Shown one piece after another: positions 8,335 through 19,343 of a DNA stretch of 64,000 nucleotides; position 1 is the first letter of the stretch, and each line of letters starts with the position of its first letter. Source of the stretch: an uncultured Kordia sp. (GTDB lineage Bacteria; Bacteroidota; Bacteroidia; Flavobacteriales; Flavobacteriaceae); assembly GCF_947489565.1 (NCBI RefSeq), contig NZ_CANLEA010000019.1:1-64000 (forward strand), given 5' to 3'. A program made the translations under genes and the position numbers. The notes beneath the pieces are model-generated. The model had not been told where the DNA came from, ran no database searches, and saw only the letters and a list, made by a program, of their open reading frames with translations.

Positions 8335-8694
8335 CTATATCATTTTTGGAATATAGATGAAGCAACCAATAATAACGGCTGCTACAGCAAAGATAAATAC
8401 GGCTCCAGCAGCTAAATCTTTGATAAGTCCTATTTTTTTGTGATGTTCGGGATGTATGAAGTCTGCAATTTCTTCAATGGCAGTATTGAGTCCTTCCAAA
8501 CTCATAATAAGTCCAATAATAAGAATTTGGACAATCCATTCAGTTCTGGAAATTTCAAAATAAAATCCAGCAATGGTCACTAAAACACCAATGAAAAATT
8601 GAGCTTTTACACTAGCTTCAGTGGTAATGAGCAGATATGCGCCTTTAAACGCATATCCAACTCCTCTTATTCTTCCTTTAATGAATTTAATCAT
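8335..8694 (-). CDS. Diacylglycerol kinase family protein (DgkA-like)
   Basis: Small integral membrane kinase of the prokaryotic DgkA/undecaprenol kinase family. Visible: an N-terminal amphipathic stretch, KAQFFIGVLVTIAGF, then EWIVQILIIGLIMSLEGLNTAIEEIADF containing the family motif (E-x-x-NTAIE) near residue 70, and KDLAAGAVFIFAVAA near 90-105. Three membrane helices, 119 residues, typical. It likely recycles diacylglycerol or undecaprenol by phosphorylation. The start overlaps the tpx stop by 8 bases, so the two are translationally coupled although their functions seem unrelated. Confidence 0.88.
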   Translation of the reverse strand: MIKFIKGRIRGVGYAFKGAYLLITTEASVKAQFFIGVLVTIAGFYFEISRTEWIVQILIIGLIMSLEGLNTAIEEIADFIHPEHHKKIGLIKDLAAGAVFIFAVAAVIIGCFIYIPKMI

Positions 8695-9193
8695 CTAATA
8701 ATGCTTCCAAAGCTGCTTTATAATTAGGCTCGTCTACAATTTCTGCAACTTGCTCAGTATGTTTTACAGTTCCGTTTTCGTCAATAACCACCACCACACG
8801 AGAATGTAATGTCTCTAAAGGTCCGTCAACAAAATTTAAACCGTAATCTTTTCCAAAGCTTCCACTTTTATAATCAGAAAGGTTAATGACATTGTCCAAA
8901 CCTTCTGCACCACAAAAACGTGCTTGTGCAAATGGTAAATCGTGAGAAATACACAATACCTTAGTGTTTTCTAATTCGCTAGCTTCTCTATTAAAAGTAC
9001 GTACTGAAGTGGCACACGTTCCTGTATCAATACTAGGAAAAATGTTTAACACTACTTTAGATCCTTTATAATCTGCTAAAGTTTTTGTAGATAAATCTGT
9101 TGCTGTCAATGCAAAATCAGGAGCTGCAGCTCCAACTTCTGGTAAATTTCCCGAAGTATGAAATTCGTTTCCTTGTAAGGTTACTGATGCCAT
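8687..9193 (-). CDS. tpx: Thiol peroxidase Tpx
   Basis: Atypical 2-Cys peroxiredoxin that reduces hydrogen and lipid peroxides with thioredoxin. The peroxidatic Cys60 lies in SIDTGTCATSVRTFN and the resolving Cys94 in FAQARFCGAEG, the Tpx pair. Length 168 residues is standard. The gene is divergent from katG across about 210 bases, so one regulatory region may serve both peroxide-defence genes; no OxyR-like site was resolved. Downstream dgkA overlaps its stop. Confidence 0.95.
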   Translation of the reverse strand: MASVTLQGNEFHTSGNLPEVGAAAPDFALTATDLSTKTLADYKGSKVVLNIFPSIDTGTCATSVRTFNREASELENTKVLCISHDLPFAQARFCGAEGLDNVINLSDYKSGSFGKDYGLNFVDGPLETLHSRVVVVIDENGTVKHTEQVAEIVDEPNYKAALEALLDD

Positions 9194-9378
9194 GGTTAAT
9201 TTGTTTTAATAATTTCTAAAAATAGCTATTTTCTCATCCAAAAATGGTAAATTATCGTTAATTTTTTAACAACTTACATATAGTAAAAATCTATTATAAA
9301 ATAAAAACAATCAATTTGTTTTATTAATAATGTATATATAATTAACTAATTTTAGAACACTTAAAAAACACAGTATAA

Positions 9379-11577
<2,199 letters not shown>

Positions 11578-11604
11578 TTAATATACATCAAAAAGTATTA
11601 AAAG

Positions 11605-11633
11605 GAGCTGTCAGAAAAGACAGCTCTTTTTGT
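11605..11633 (+). terminator. Terminator of katG
   Basis: A perfect GAGCTGTC/GACAGCTC stem with a 6-base A-rich loop, then a T run. Confidence 0.85.
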
Positions 11634-11675
11634 TTTAATTCGTATATTTAAGTTATTAATCTTAAATATATTGCT

Positions 11676-11774
11676 ATGTGAGAAAAGTTTGAAGTTTATG
11701 AAATGCAAAGCCCTCAAATGATTTATGGAGGAGAAATAAGTACACAAGTTGGTTCTGAACCAGATCTTGAGTGA
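11676..11774 (+). pseudogene. Possible broken GG-type small peptide gene
   Basis: The frame reads ATG, immediately TGA, then EKFEVYEMQSPQMIYGG followed by EISTQVGSEPDLE and a stop. Apart from the second codon the frame is open for 33 codons, and the MIYGGE segment looks like a double-glycine cut site. It is followed by a hairpin with a T run at about 11840-11872. It could be an inactivated secreted-peptide gene, or translation could start at the inner ATG (23 residues). Evidence is pattern only. Confidence 0.25.
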
Positions 11775-11839
11775 TTTGTATAATCCTTTGATATAATCCT
11801 TATAAATACAGAGATCACAATAAAGAATTCTTTGTAATG

Positions 11840-11875
11840 GAGCTATCTAAAAAGGTAGCTTCTTTTTTTGTTTTT
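11840..11875 (+). terminator. Hairpin with T run, plus strand
   Basis: An AGCTATC-TAAAAA-GGTAGCT stem followed by a long T run. It would end a transcript from the possible peptide remnant at 11676-11774, the only candidate gene upstream besides katG, which has its own terminator. Confidence 0.6.
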
Positions 11876-11908
11876 TTCTTAGATAAAGTAAACTTCTAGT
11901 GATACATA

Positions 11909-11947
11909 AAAAAATCGTCTATAAAGTAAAATTTATAGACGATTTCT
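11909..11947 (-). terminator. Terminator of the prx-trx operon
   Basis: A long inverted repeat AAATCGTCTATAAA / TTTATAGACGATTT just past the stop of the gene ending at 11967, with T-rich flanks on both strands. Confidence 0.8.
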
Positions 11948-11966
11948 TTATGTATAGTACAATTTA

Positions 11967-12224
11967 TTACTTATCAATAGAACCCATAACACGTTGCATA
12001 AAACTATTCAACGCTTCTTTTCTTGGCGTTCCTTCTTTCTCCATTTTATGTACTTCAATAGCGCCGTACATATTTGAGATCAATTCACCAATAACGTCCA
12101 ATTCTTCATCTTTTAAGGATGGAACTTCGGTTAGTGCTTCCAACGTGTCAATAGTTTCAATAACATAATCTTCGTCATTTTCAGCAATAAATTGTGTTAA
12201 GTGTTTAATTACAGGTAATTTCAT
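11967..12224 (-). CDS. Small acidic protein of the peroxiredoxin-thioredoxin operon
   Basis: 85 residues, acidic and helical in appearance, with no cysteine, signal or membrane segment. Opening MKLPVIKHLTQFIAENDEDY; a Glu/Asp/Leu-rich middle (LEALTEVPSLKDEELDVIGELI). It follows thioredoxin by about 50 bases in the order prx-trx-this gene. I recall a small flavobacterial family with this position (DUF6952), but that is from memory and unverified. A role in peroxide metabolism is guilt by association only. Confidence 0.8.
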   Translation of the reverse strand: MKLPVIKHLTQFIAENDEDYVIETIDTLEALTEVPSLKDEELDVIGELISNMYGAIEVHKMEKEGTPRKEALNSFMQRVMGSIDK

Positions 12225-12275
12225 TAAAAAACGTGTTTTTTATTTCCGTAAAAATGGAAATCTTATTCTAATTAA

Positions 12276-12584
12276 TTAAGCAACTTCTTCAACAAGTTCT
12301 TTAAGAACATCGAATTTGTTAGTCTGAACTTGATTTACAAACGCTCCATTTTTAAAAGTAGCGAATGTTGGCAAATTGTCTACAGTAGCCAATTGTCTTG
12401 ATTCTGGAAACTTCTCAGCATCAGCAATCACAAAAGTTACTCCTTCTAACTCACGAGCTAGTTTCTTAACTTTTGGCTTCATAATGCGGCAGTTTCCACA
12501 CCAAGAAGCAGAATATTGTACCACAACAGTATCGTTGCTGGCAACCAATTCTTGCAAGTTATCTTGATTTAATTCTTGAACCAT
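12276..12584 (-). CDS. Thioredoxin-family protein with CGNC active site
   Basis: 102 residues, thioredoxin fold. The redox site is SWCGNCRIMKP (Cys29, Cys32) instead of the usual WCGPC, so the proline that tunes redox potential is Asn. The cis-Pro segment is NLPTFATF. Cytoplasmic. It is encoded 11 bases after the 2-Cys peroxiredoxin, so it is probably the dedicated electron donor; that role is inference from the operon. Confidence 0.92.
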   Translation of the reverse strand: MVQELNQDNLQELVASNDTVVVQYSASWCGNCRIMKPKVKKLARELEGVTFVIADAEKFPESRQLATVDNLPTFATFKNGAFVNQVQTNKFDVLKELVEEVA

Positions 12585-12595
12585 AACTAGTGTAA

Positions 12596-13237
12596 TTAAA
12601 CGTTTGCAGCTAAATATTCAGCAACACCGTTTCTGTTAGCGTTCATTGCTTCTTTTCCTTCTTCCCAGTTTGCTGGACAAACTTCTCCTTTTTCTTGAAC
12701 GTGCGTGTATGCATCAATCAAACGGATATATTCGTTTACGTTTCTACCAACTGGCATATGGTTGATTCCTTCATGGAAAACAGTTCCTTCTTCGTCAATT
12801 AAGTAGGTAGCTCTGTATGTTACGTTGTCACCTTCAACTTGAACCGTTCCAGTTTCTTCGTCGTATACTTCGTTTGTAATATCTAAAATACCTAAAATGC
12901 TAGATAAGTTACGATTGCTATCAGCTAATAAAGGATATGTTACACCTTCAATTCCTCCGTTATCTTTTTCAGTGTTTAACCATGCAAAGTGTACTTCTGG
13001 AGTATCACAAGAAGCTCCAACTACAATTGTATTTCTTTTTTCAAATTCTCCTAAAGCAGCTTGAAACGCGTGTAATTCTGTTGGGCAAACAAATGTAAAA
13101 TCTTTTGGGTACCAGAATAACAATACTTTTTTCTTGTTGTTTACTGCTTCATCTAAGATGTTTAATTTGAAAGTATCTCCCATTTCGTTCATTGCATCAA
13201 CATTCAAGTTTGGGAATTTTTTTCCTACGAAAGCCAT
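12596..13237 (-). CDS. Typical 2-Cys peroxiredoxin (AhpC/Prx1 type)
   Basis: Peroxide reductase of the cytosol. The peroxidatic Cys51 is in the hallmark DFTFVCPTELHAF; the resolving Cys187 is in GEVCPANWEEG. The 213-residue length fits the family. It heads a three-gene operon with a CGNC thioredoxin and a small acidic protein. Its intergenic region (13238-13580) is shared with the divergent kinase gene. With tpx and katG this makes three peroxide-removing enzymes within 5 kb. Confidence 0.95.
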   Translation of the reverse strand: MAFVGKKFPNLNVDAMNEMGDTFKLNILDEAVNNKKKVLLFWYPKDFTFVCPTELHAFQAALGEFEKRNTIVVGASCDTPEVHFAWLNTEKDNGGIEGVTYPLLADSNRNLSSILGILDITNEVYDEETGTVQVEGDNVTYRATYLIDEEGTVFHEGINHMPVGRNVNEYIRLIDAYTHVQEKGEVCPANWEEGKEAMNANRNGVAEYLAANV

Positions 13238-13580
13238 ATTATTTTGTGTTTAAAATTTATGTTATTAACGGCTGCAAATATAGATAAGTAACGAAGAGAA
13301 TTTTACAAAGAAAATTTGATTTTCCTATCAATCCATAGGAACTGTTTATGGTACATATTAAGCGATTGTTTACCAGTAAATTGTGTGTGTGAAACGAGGA
13401 GAAAAAAAGCATTTATTTTTTACAGAAACTTCAAAAATAGGGCAGATGTCGTATTCTTTAAAAAGCGAGATAGACGGATATTTGTAATTAGATCATATGC
13501 GTACGACTTATCATCATTTTTTGGAATTGTACTTAAAAGCCTGTACCTTAATTTCCGATTGCCTAACTAATTATGAACCA
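13238..13580. other. Divergent intergenic region, prx and sensor kinase
   Basis: About 340 bases between two divergent genes. An open frame of 84 codons (13316-13570) has no recognisable features and unusual composition, and I take it as chance. GGATATTTG near 13477-13485 is close to, but not exactly, a -7 box for the kinase gene. Confidence 0.4.
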
Positions 13581-15548
13581 ATGAATACATTCACCAAAAG
13601 TATTGTGCAAATAGTTACGTTGTTACTGTGTTTACAAGTAACTGCACAAACCAATCAAGCAATTATAGATAGCATTGGTAATGTTACGCAAGCCATGGAA
13701 AACGATTCTCTACGTGTGCAATACCTACATAAAGTGTTTTTTAAATATGCGTATTCTAAGCCGGAAATTGCTCGTGAACTTTCAGAAATTGCCATTCAAA
13801 AAAGTGAAACGATTGAAAATACTTTTTTAAAGACACGTTCCTTATTGCGAAAGGGAATTTACTTTGATATTGTGGGAAAAAAAGATAGTTCCTTGTTTTG
13901 GTATGATGAAGCCTATGAAATCGCTAAAAAGGCAGCGGATAAAGACGCAATGGCTTCGGTGTATAATAATAAAGGCTTGATTTATTGGGGAAAAGAAGAA
14001 TACAAAACGGCAATGGATTACTACCTGAGTTCGTATGAAATATTCAAAGATCTAGGGCAGCAAAGAGGACAGGCAAATAGTTTGAATAATATAGGTTTGT
14101 TACTTTCAAAATTAGAACGTCACAAAGAATCGAATACGTATCATAAACGCAGTTTAGCCATCAGGCAGGAAACTAAGGATACGTATGGAATTGGCGCTTC
14201 GTACACGAATATGGTGATGAATTTCTCTGCGCTGAAACAATTGGATTCTTGTATATATTATGGACAAAAATCGGTGGTGACCAAAAAGAAAGTGAATGAT
14301 GTAAAAGGATTGGCCACAAGTTATAATAGTTTAGGAAAAACCTATCAGCAATTAAAACAAAGCGATTCCGCAGTGTTATATCTAAAAAAAGCAGACGAAA
14401 TTTACCAGCGATTTAATGCTCGAAAACACCGCGCCAAAAACATTCAACTATTAGGAATTGCTTATTACAATCAAGGAAAATACCAAGCAGCTGTAGATGC
14501 GTATACTATTGCCTTAGATAATATAGATGATGATCAAGCAATGATTAAAAGTAAGGCAGTGCGCAGAATGGCAAATGCTTACAGAGAATTGGGCGATTTT
14601 GAAAAGGCTTCGCAGTATTATCAAGAAACTATCAAATTGCAGGATACCATTCAAAAAGAAAAGGAAACCATAGCAACGAATGAAATTTTTGAAAAATACC
14701 AATCGGCTGAAAAAGAGAAAGAAATATTATTGCAACGCGCGCAAATAGCAGAGAAAAATGCAAGCATATCTCAAAAAAACACTACGATTTATGGAATGAT
14801 TGCTGGCGTATTGGTATTGCTGGCGTTAGGATATTTATTGTATAATCAACAAAAGCTAAAAAATAGGCAATTACAGAAAGAAAACGAATTGAAAGATGCC
14901 TTAATCAAAGTAGAAACACAGAATAAATTGCACGAACAACGTTTGAAAATTTCGCGTGATTTGCATGATAATATTGGTTCGCAATTGACTTTTATTATTT
15001 CTTCGATTGACAATTTAAAATACGGACTCAAAGATGAAAATCCAGCTTTTCTAGATCGGTTGTCAAATATTAATTTCTTTACTCGAAATACGATCAATCA
15101 GTTGCGAGACACGATTTGGGCAATGAACATGGACGCAATTCATTTTGAAGATTTAGAGCAGCGTATGATGAATCATATCGGACAAGCCAGCATTTTAACA
15201 GGTGCTGAAATTGAATTTACCAATGAAGTTTCCGAAAGCACTACGTTTTCTTCGTTGGTCGGAATTAATATCTTTAGAATCATGCAAGAAGCGATTAACA
15301 ATGCTATAAAACATGCAAATTCCAAAGAAATCACAATTCATTTTCAAGAAAAAAATGATCAATATGTATTGGCTATTTCTGATGACGGAAAAGGTTTTGA
15401 TACAACTGAAGATGCTGCTGGAAATGGTTTGGAAAATATGCAATTACGCGCCGAAGAAATCTATGGGAAACTGAATGTCATTTCTCAGAAAAATCATGGA
15501 ACTACGATACATTTAACGATTGATAAAACGGTTGCAGATAAAATTTAA
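13581..15548 (+). CDS. Membrane sensor histidine kinase with periplasmic TPR domain
   Basis: A signal-like N-terminus (MNTFTKSIVQIVTLLLCLQVTAQ) supports the ATG at 13581 over the longer frame from 13497. TPR-like repeats (YNNKGLIYWGKEEYKTAMDY, NSLNNIGLLL and similar) cover about residues 40-385. One membrane helix (MIAGVLVLLALGYLLY, about 405-420) and a coiled coil come next. The NarL/DegS-type core has phosphoacceptor His ~462 in ISRDLHDNIGSQL, and an ATPase domain with EAINNAIKHA, DDGKGFD and GNGLENM. Its partner regulator follows 6 bases downstream. The input signal is unknown. Confidence 0.93.
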   Translation: MNTFTKSIVQIVTLLLCLQVTAQTNQAIIDSIGNVTQAMENDSLRVQYLHKVFFKYAYSKPEIARELSEIAIQKSETIENTFLKTRSLLRKGIYFDIVGKKDSSLFWYDEAYEIAKKAADKDAMASVYNNKGLIYWGKEEYKTAMDYYLSSYEIFKDLGQQRGQANSLNNIGLLLSKLERHKESNTYHKRSLAIRQETKDTYGIGASYTNMVMNFSALKQLDSCIYYGQKSVVTKKKVNDVKGLATSYNSLGKTYQQLKQSDSAVLYLKKADEIYQRFNARKHRAKNIQLLGIAYYNQGKYQAAVDAYTIALDNIDDDQAMIKSKAVRRMANAYRELGDFEKASQYYQETIKLQDTIQKEKETIATNEIFEKYQSAEKEKEILLQRAQIAEKNASISQKNTTIYGMIAGVLVLLALGYLLYNQQKLKNRQLQKENELKDALIKVETQNKLHEQRLKISRDLHDNIGSQLTFIISSIDNLKYGLKDENPAFLDRLSNINFFTRNTINQLRDTIWAMNMDAIHFEDLEQRMMNHIGQASILTGAEIEFTNEVSESTTFSSLVGINIFRIMQEAINNAIKHANSKEITIHFQEKNDQYVLAISDDGKGFDTTEDAAGNGLENMQLRAEEIYGKLNVISQKNHGTTIHLTIDKTVADKI

Positions 15549-15554
15549 TCATCT

Positions 15555-16205
15555 ATGAATTATAAAATCGCCATTGCGGAAGACAATACTTTTTTAGCCA
15601 ATGCTTTGATTGAAAAATTATCGTTTTTTAAAGAAGAATTGCAGTATCTATTTCGTGCTCGAGATGGAAAAGAATTGGTGGAAAAGCTAGAAAATAACCA
15701 AGAAATCGATTTGATTTTGATGGATATAAAAATGCCAAACATGAATGGTATTGAAGCAACTCAAATCATTAAAAAGCGTTTTCCTACAATTAAAATTGTG
15801 ATGATTACTGTATTTGATGATGATGAAAATATTTTGCAATCCATTCAATCGGGCGCAAATGGTTATTTACTCAAAGAAGCTACCGCAGACGAATTGCACA
15901 AAGGAATTTTGGATGTCATGAAAGGTGGCGCAACGATGACTCCGAGTATAGCAATGAAAGCATTAAAAATATTACAAACCGCAGAAGTCCCGCAATATGT
16001 CGAAAATGAGAACATCAAACTTAGCAAACGTGAAAAAGAAGTTCTAGAACAGTTGAGCAAAGGTTTGGGCTATCAGGTAATTGCTGAAAAGCTGTTTGTG
16101 TCTCCATCTACCATTCGGAAGCATATTGAAAATATTTATAGAAAACTCCAAGTTCACAACAAAATAGAAGCTGTAGAAAAGGCACGGAAACATCGATTGT
16201 TATAA
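15555..16205 (+). CDS. NarL/LuxR-family response regulator
   Basis: 216 residues. The receiver domain has acidic pocket EDN near residue 10, phospho-acceptor Asp57 (LILMDIKMPNMNG) and conserved Lys ~107 (YLLKEA). The C-terminal GerE/LuxR helix-turn-helix starts at KLSKREKEVLEQLSKG and includes SPSTIRKHIENIYRKL. It follows the TPR histidine kinase by 6 bases, so the two are a cognate pair. Targets are unknown. Confidence 0.95.
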   Translation: MNYKIAIAEDNTFLANALIEKLSFFKEELQYLFRARDGKELVEKLENNQEIDLILMDIKMPNMNGIEATQIIKKRFPTIKIVMITVFDDDENILQSIQSGANGYLLKEATADELHKGILDVMKGGATMTPSIAMKALKILQTAEVPQYVENENIKLSKREKEVLEQLSKGLGYQVIAEKLFVSPSTIRKHIENIYRKLQVHNKIEAVEKARKHRLL

Positions 16206-16206
16206 A

Positions 16207-16241
16207 CAAAAAATCCTCTCTACTGAGAGGATTTTTTTTAT
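16207..16241. terminator. Bidirectional terminator
   Basis: AAATCCTCTC-TACT-GAGAGGATTT with T runs on both sides. It ends the kinase-regulator operon and probably the convergent NhaC gene. Confidence 0.8.
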
Positions 16242-16256
16242 GTGTATAAAAAACAA

Positions 16257-17753
16257 TTAAGCTGTTTTGGTAGTCAATTGCTTTATTTTAATCTTAAAAG
16301 CTGCAAATATCAACGTTGTAAATGGACTTAGAATACTGAAAAATACATAAGGTATATAAGAAGTAACACCCGCTTCTCCAAACAATACTTTAGAATGGTA
16401 TGCTCCACAAGTATTCCATGGAATTAATACAGACGTTACTGTTCCAGAATCTTCTAAGGTTCTACTTAAGTTTTCTGGAGCTAAGCCCTTATCTTCATAG
16501 GCTTTTTTAAACATTTTCCCAGGAACAACTAAAGCTAAATATTGATCGGATGCTGTTAAATTTAATGCTAAACAACTCGCAACGGTACTTGCAAACAATC
16601 CAAATATACTTGTCGCCATTTTTAATAAAGCTTCGGTAATTCTTGCCAATGCACCAATACCATCCATAACACCACCAAAAACCATCGCACAAATAATTAA
16701 CCAAATAGTGCCCAACATACCTTTCATTCCTCCAGCTGTGAATAAATCATTAAGCTCAGTACTAGCAGTTTCAACACTTGTATCTACTGTTAATGCGTTC
16801 ATGATTCCTTTGTAAGCAGACTCAAAGGTTAAAGAATCTGATCCGGCTATGCTGGCAACAATATCAGGCTGAGCAATCAATGCAGCTGCTGCACCTAATA
16901 ATGATCCAACTAATAATGCTATTAAAGGAGGTGTTTTTTTAACAATCATGATAATTACAATGATGGGAACAATGAAAAGCCAAGGACTTATGGTAAAAGC
17001 TCCATCAATAGCAGCTAGTTTATCATCAATTTGTGGAGTTCCTGTTGTATCTATATTTAGTCCAATAATGGCAAAAATAATCAGCGTTACTACTATTGTT
17101 GGTATTGTTGTTAGTGCCATATATCTGATATGACTGAACAATTCTCCTCCAGCCATTGCAGGTGCTAAGTTTGTAGTATCACTCAATGGAGACATTTTAT
17201 CACCAAAATATGCTCCAGAAAGTACAGCTCCTGCGGTCATTCCTGTAGAGATTCCTAAAGTTTCACCAATACCTATTAAAGCGATACCAACAGTAGCTGA
17301 GGTTGTCCAACTACTTCCCGTAGCAATAGAGATAATAGCACATATGACAACACAAGCAACTAAAAATATGGTTGGATTTAATATTTGTAAACCGTAATAA
17401 ATCATCGTAGGAATAATTCCGCTAATCAACCAAGTTCCCGCTAAAGAACCTACCATCAGCAAAATTAATAAAGCTCCTGTAGTAGATTTTACATTTTCTG
17501 CAACTTCTTCTAGCATTCGTTTATAAGAAACTTTATTCCGAAAGCCAACAATTGCAGCGACAGCGGCTCCTAATAAAAGAACGAATTGATTACTACCGCT
17601 TAGTGCATCATCCCCAAAAACATAAATATTATAAGCAAGCATACCTACTAAGGCTATCACGGGAAGTAAAGCTTCCCATATACTTAATTCTTTATTGCTA
17701 ATAATGGTTTGGTCGTTTGCCTGAATTTCAGAAATATTGTTTTCTTCTTGCAT
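16257..17753 (-). CDS. nhaC: NhaC-family Na+/H+ antiporter
   Basis: 498 residues, about 11 membrane segments, NhaC family. Conserved stretches include SGSNQFVLLLGAAVAAIVGF, ATGSSWTTSATVGIALIGIG, GAVLSGAYFGDKMSPLSDTT and, near the end, RTLEDSGTVTSVLIPWNTCG. It exports Na+ against H+, which fits a marine organism. Monocistronic, with a terminator shared with the convergent regulator gene. Confidence 0.92.
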   Translation of the reverse strand: MQEENNISEIQANDQTIISNKELSIWEALLPVIALVGMLAYNIYVFGDDALSGSNQFVLLLGAAVAAIVGFRNKVSYKRMLEEVAENVKSTTGALLILLMVGSLAGTWLISGIIPTMIYYGLQILNPTIFLVACVVICAIISIATGSSWTTSATVGIALIGIGETLGISTGMTAGAVLSGAYFGDKMSPLSDTTNLAPAMAGGELFSHIRYMALTTIPTIVVTLIIFAIIGLNIDTTGTPQIDDKLAAIDGAFTISPWLFIVPIIVIIMIVKKTPPLIALLVGSLLGAAAALIAQPDIVASIAGSDSLTFESAYKGIMNALTVDTSVETASTELNDLFTAGGMKGMLGTIWLIICAMVFGGVMDGIGALARITEALLKMATSIFGLFASTVASCLALNLTASDQYLALVVPGKMFKKAYEDKGLAPENLSRTLEDSGTVTSVLIPWNTCGAYHSKVLFGEAGVTSYIPYVFFSILSPFTTLIFAAFKIKIKQLTTKTA

Positions 17754-17824
17754 AGTTTGTAAGGTTAGTTTCCTAGCGTAATGTTACGATTTTGTAAAGA
17801 AGTATGCAAATCATTTTGGTTACG

Positions 17825-17832
17825 TACCTTTG
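17825..17832 (+). promoter_or_regulatory. -7 promoter element for gene 17857
   Basis: TACCTTTG, an exact TAnnTTTG match, 25 bases before the ATG. No TTG at the normal spacing. Confidence 0.45.
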
Positions 17833-17856
17833 CAAACTTAGAAATACTATGAATTT

Positions 17857-18978
17857 ATGGATTCGTTAACGCAAGTTGTACTTGGCGCTGCCTGTGGAGA
17901 AGCAGCAATGGGGAAAAAAATAGGCAACAAAGCATTGCTTTTTGGTGCTATTGGTGGAACTATTCCTGATTTGGATGTTTTTATTGGAAATTGGTTGTAC
18001 AGCAATAAAATTGACGCAATGTTATTCCATAGAGGATTTATGCATTCCATACTTTTTGCAGTATTAGCTTCGTTTTTACTTGGTTGGCTCACATACAAAG
18101 GATATGAAAGTGGTAAAAAGAATCGAATTATCAAATCAGTATTTTTATTTTTTGAGAAATTTAAAAAAACTAAATTCCTTTTTAGATCGCATAATAAGTA
18201 TGCAAATGAAACAATAACCACACAAAAAGATTGGATTTGGCTGTTTTTCTTGTCCATCTTTACACATCCACTTTTAGATTGCTTTACAGGATATGGAACG
18301 CAATTGTTTTTGCCTTTTAGTGATTATCGCGTTGCTTTTAGTAATATTTCTGTTGTGGATCCTTTATATACATTGCCTTTTTTAATCTGTTTGATAGTGC
18401 TAATGTTTTACAGACGCACAAATCCGAAACGAAAATTTTGGTTAAAACTTGGTGTGGGAATTAGTTCTGTATATATGTTATTTACGATTGGAAATAAATT
18501 CTATATCAATTCAGTTTTTGAAAAATCGATGGCAGCACAAGGAATTACCTATCAGCGTTACAATACCGAAGCAAGTATTTTGAATAATATTTTATGGTAT
18601 GGAATTGCGGAAACCGAAACAGAATATCATGTTGCTTTTTATTCTTTGTTTGATACGAAAGATGTTTTTACCGATTGGAAAACAATTCCTAAAAATCATG
18701 ATTTAATTCCAAAATCAAATCCCGACTTGGCAAGTTTGGCTTGGTTTAGTAATGATTACTACAATTTAGAGGAAAAAGAAGATGGAATCTATATGTACAG
18801 CGATTTGCGATATCCGTCAATTGATACTGGAAATGGAAAATCTGCAGTGTTTTCATTTGCAATTTTTATAGATGGTGATCGACTCAATATGAAGCCTTTC
18901 GGAAGACCTCGATTTGATAAAGACACCACTATTTGGGATGTTTTAGGCATTTTTTGGGAACGAATTAAAGGAAAGTAA
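17857..18978 (+). CDS. Membrane-bound metal-dependent hydrolase (YdjM/YfhO-like family)
   Basis: 373 residues. The N-terminus MDSLTQVVLGAACGEAAMG, then GTIPDLDVF, HRGFMHS and THPLLDCFTGYG, form the His/Asp pattern of the putative membrane-bound metal hydrolase family (Pfam YdjM). Four membrane helices cover the first ~210 residues; the C-terminal third is soluble. The substrate is unknown in the whole family. It has its own -7 box and is convergent with two small cysteine-rich genes. Confidence 0.85.
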   Translation: MDSLTQVVLGAACGEAAMGKKIGNKALLFGAIGGTIPDLDVFIGNWLYSNKIDAMLFHRGFMHSILFAVLASFLLGWLTYKGYESGKKNRIIKSVFLFFEKFKKTKFLFRSHNKYANETITTQKDWIWLFFLSIFTHPLLDCFTGYGTQLFLPFSDYRVAFSNISVVDPLYTLPFLICLIVLMFYRRTNPKRKFWLKLGVGISSVYMLFTIGNKFYINSVFEKSMAAQGITYQRYNTEASILNNILWYGIAETETEYHVAFYSLFDTKDVFTDWKTIPKNHDLIPKSNPDLASLAWFSNDYYNLEEKEDGIYMYSDLRYPSIDTGNGKSAVFSFAIFIDGDRLNMKPFGRPRFDKDTTIWDVLGIFWERIKGK

Positions 18979-18983
18979 TATGT

Positions 18984-19229
18984 TTAATCTCTATGCAAAT
19001 GACGTTTGCAAGTCTCACAAATCACTCTGCCAATTTCCATACATTTTATTTGTGCAACAGTTTTTGATTGACATGCAAAATGAGTTTTAATAGTTTCATT
19101 ATAGCGCATCTTATTACAAACAGATTTTGAAACGGTCAAACATTCACCAGAAGTATCTTTCTTTGATTTGAATACATGCAATTGTTCACTAATGCTTTCT
19201 TTTAGTGTATACAAAGTAGTGTCGCTCAT
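18984..19229 (-). CDS. Six-cysteine small protein, paralogue A
   Basis: 81 residues with six cysteines (near residues 30, 38, 53, 63, 71, 74) and a C-terminal GRVICETCKRHLHRD. The next gene (19344-19595) encodes a paralogue with the same cysteine order and GRDICTTCVSHLYMD. The spaced C and CxxC pattern suggests a small zinc-binding fold, but I recognise no family. No signal peptide. Ends 5 bases from the convergent hydrolase gene. Confidence 0.75.
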   Translation of the reverse strand: MSDTTLYTLKESISEQLHVFKSKKDTSGECLTVSKSVCNKMRYNETIKTHFACQSKTVAQIKCMEIGRVICETCKRHLHRD

Positions 19230-19343
19230 ACAGTTAAAATTAAATGATCATGATTTAAGAGAGGAACTATGTATAGGGGAATATTCTTTTCGTGAAAATT
19301 AAAAATTAGCTCAAAACTATCAAAAAATAGTTTCTGTAACATT

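Noticed and set aside
13316-13570. 84-codon open frame before the histidine kinase
   Set aside because: No signal, domain or plausible start context; amino-acid composition is odd (many Phe, Arg, Cys) and it overlaps the promoter region of the kinase gene.
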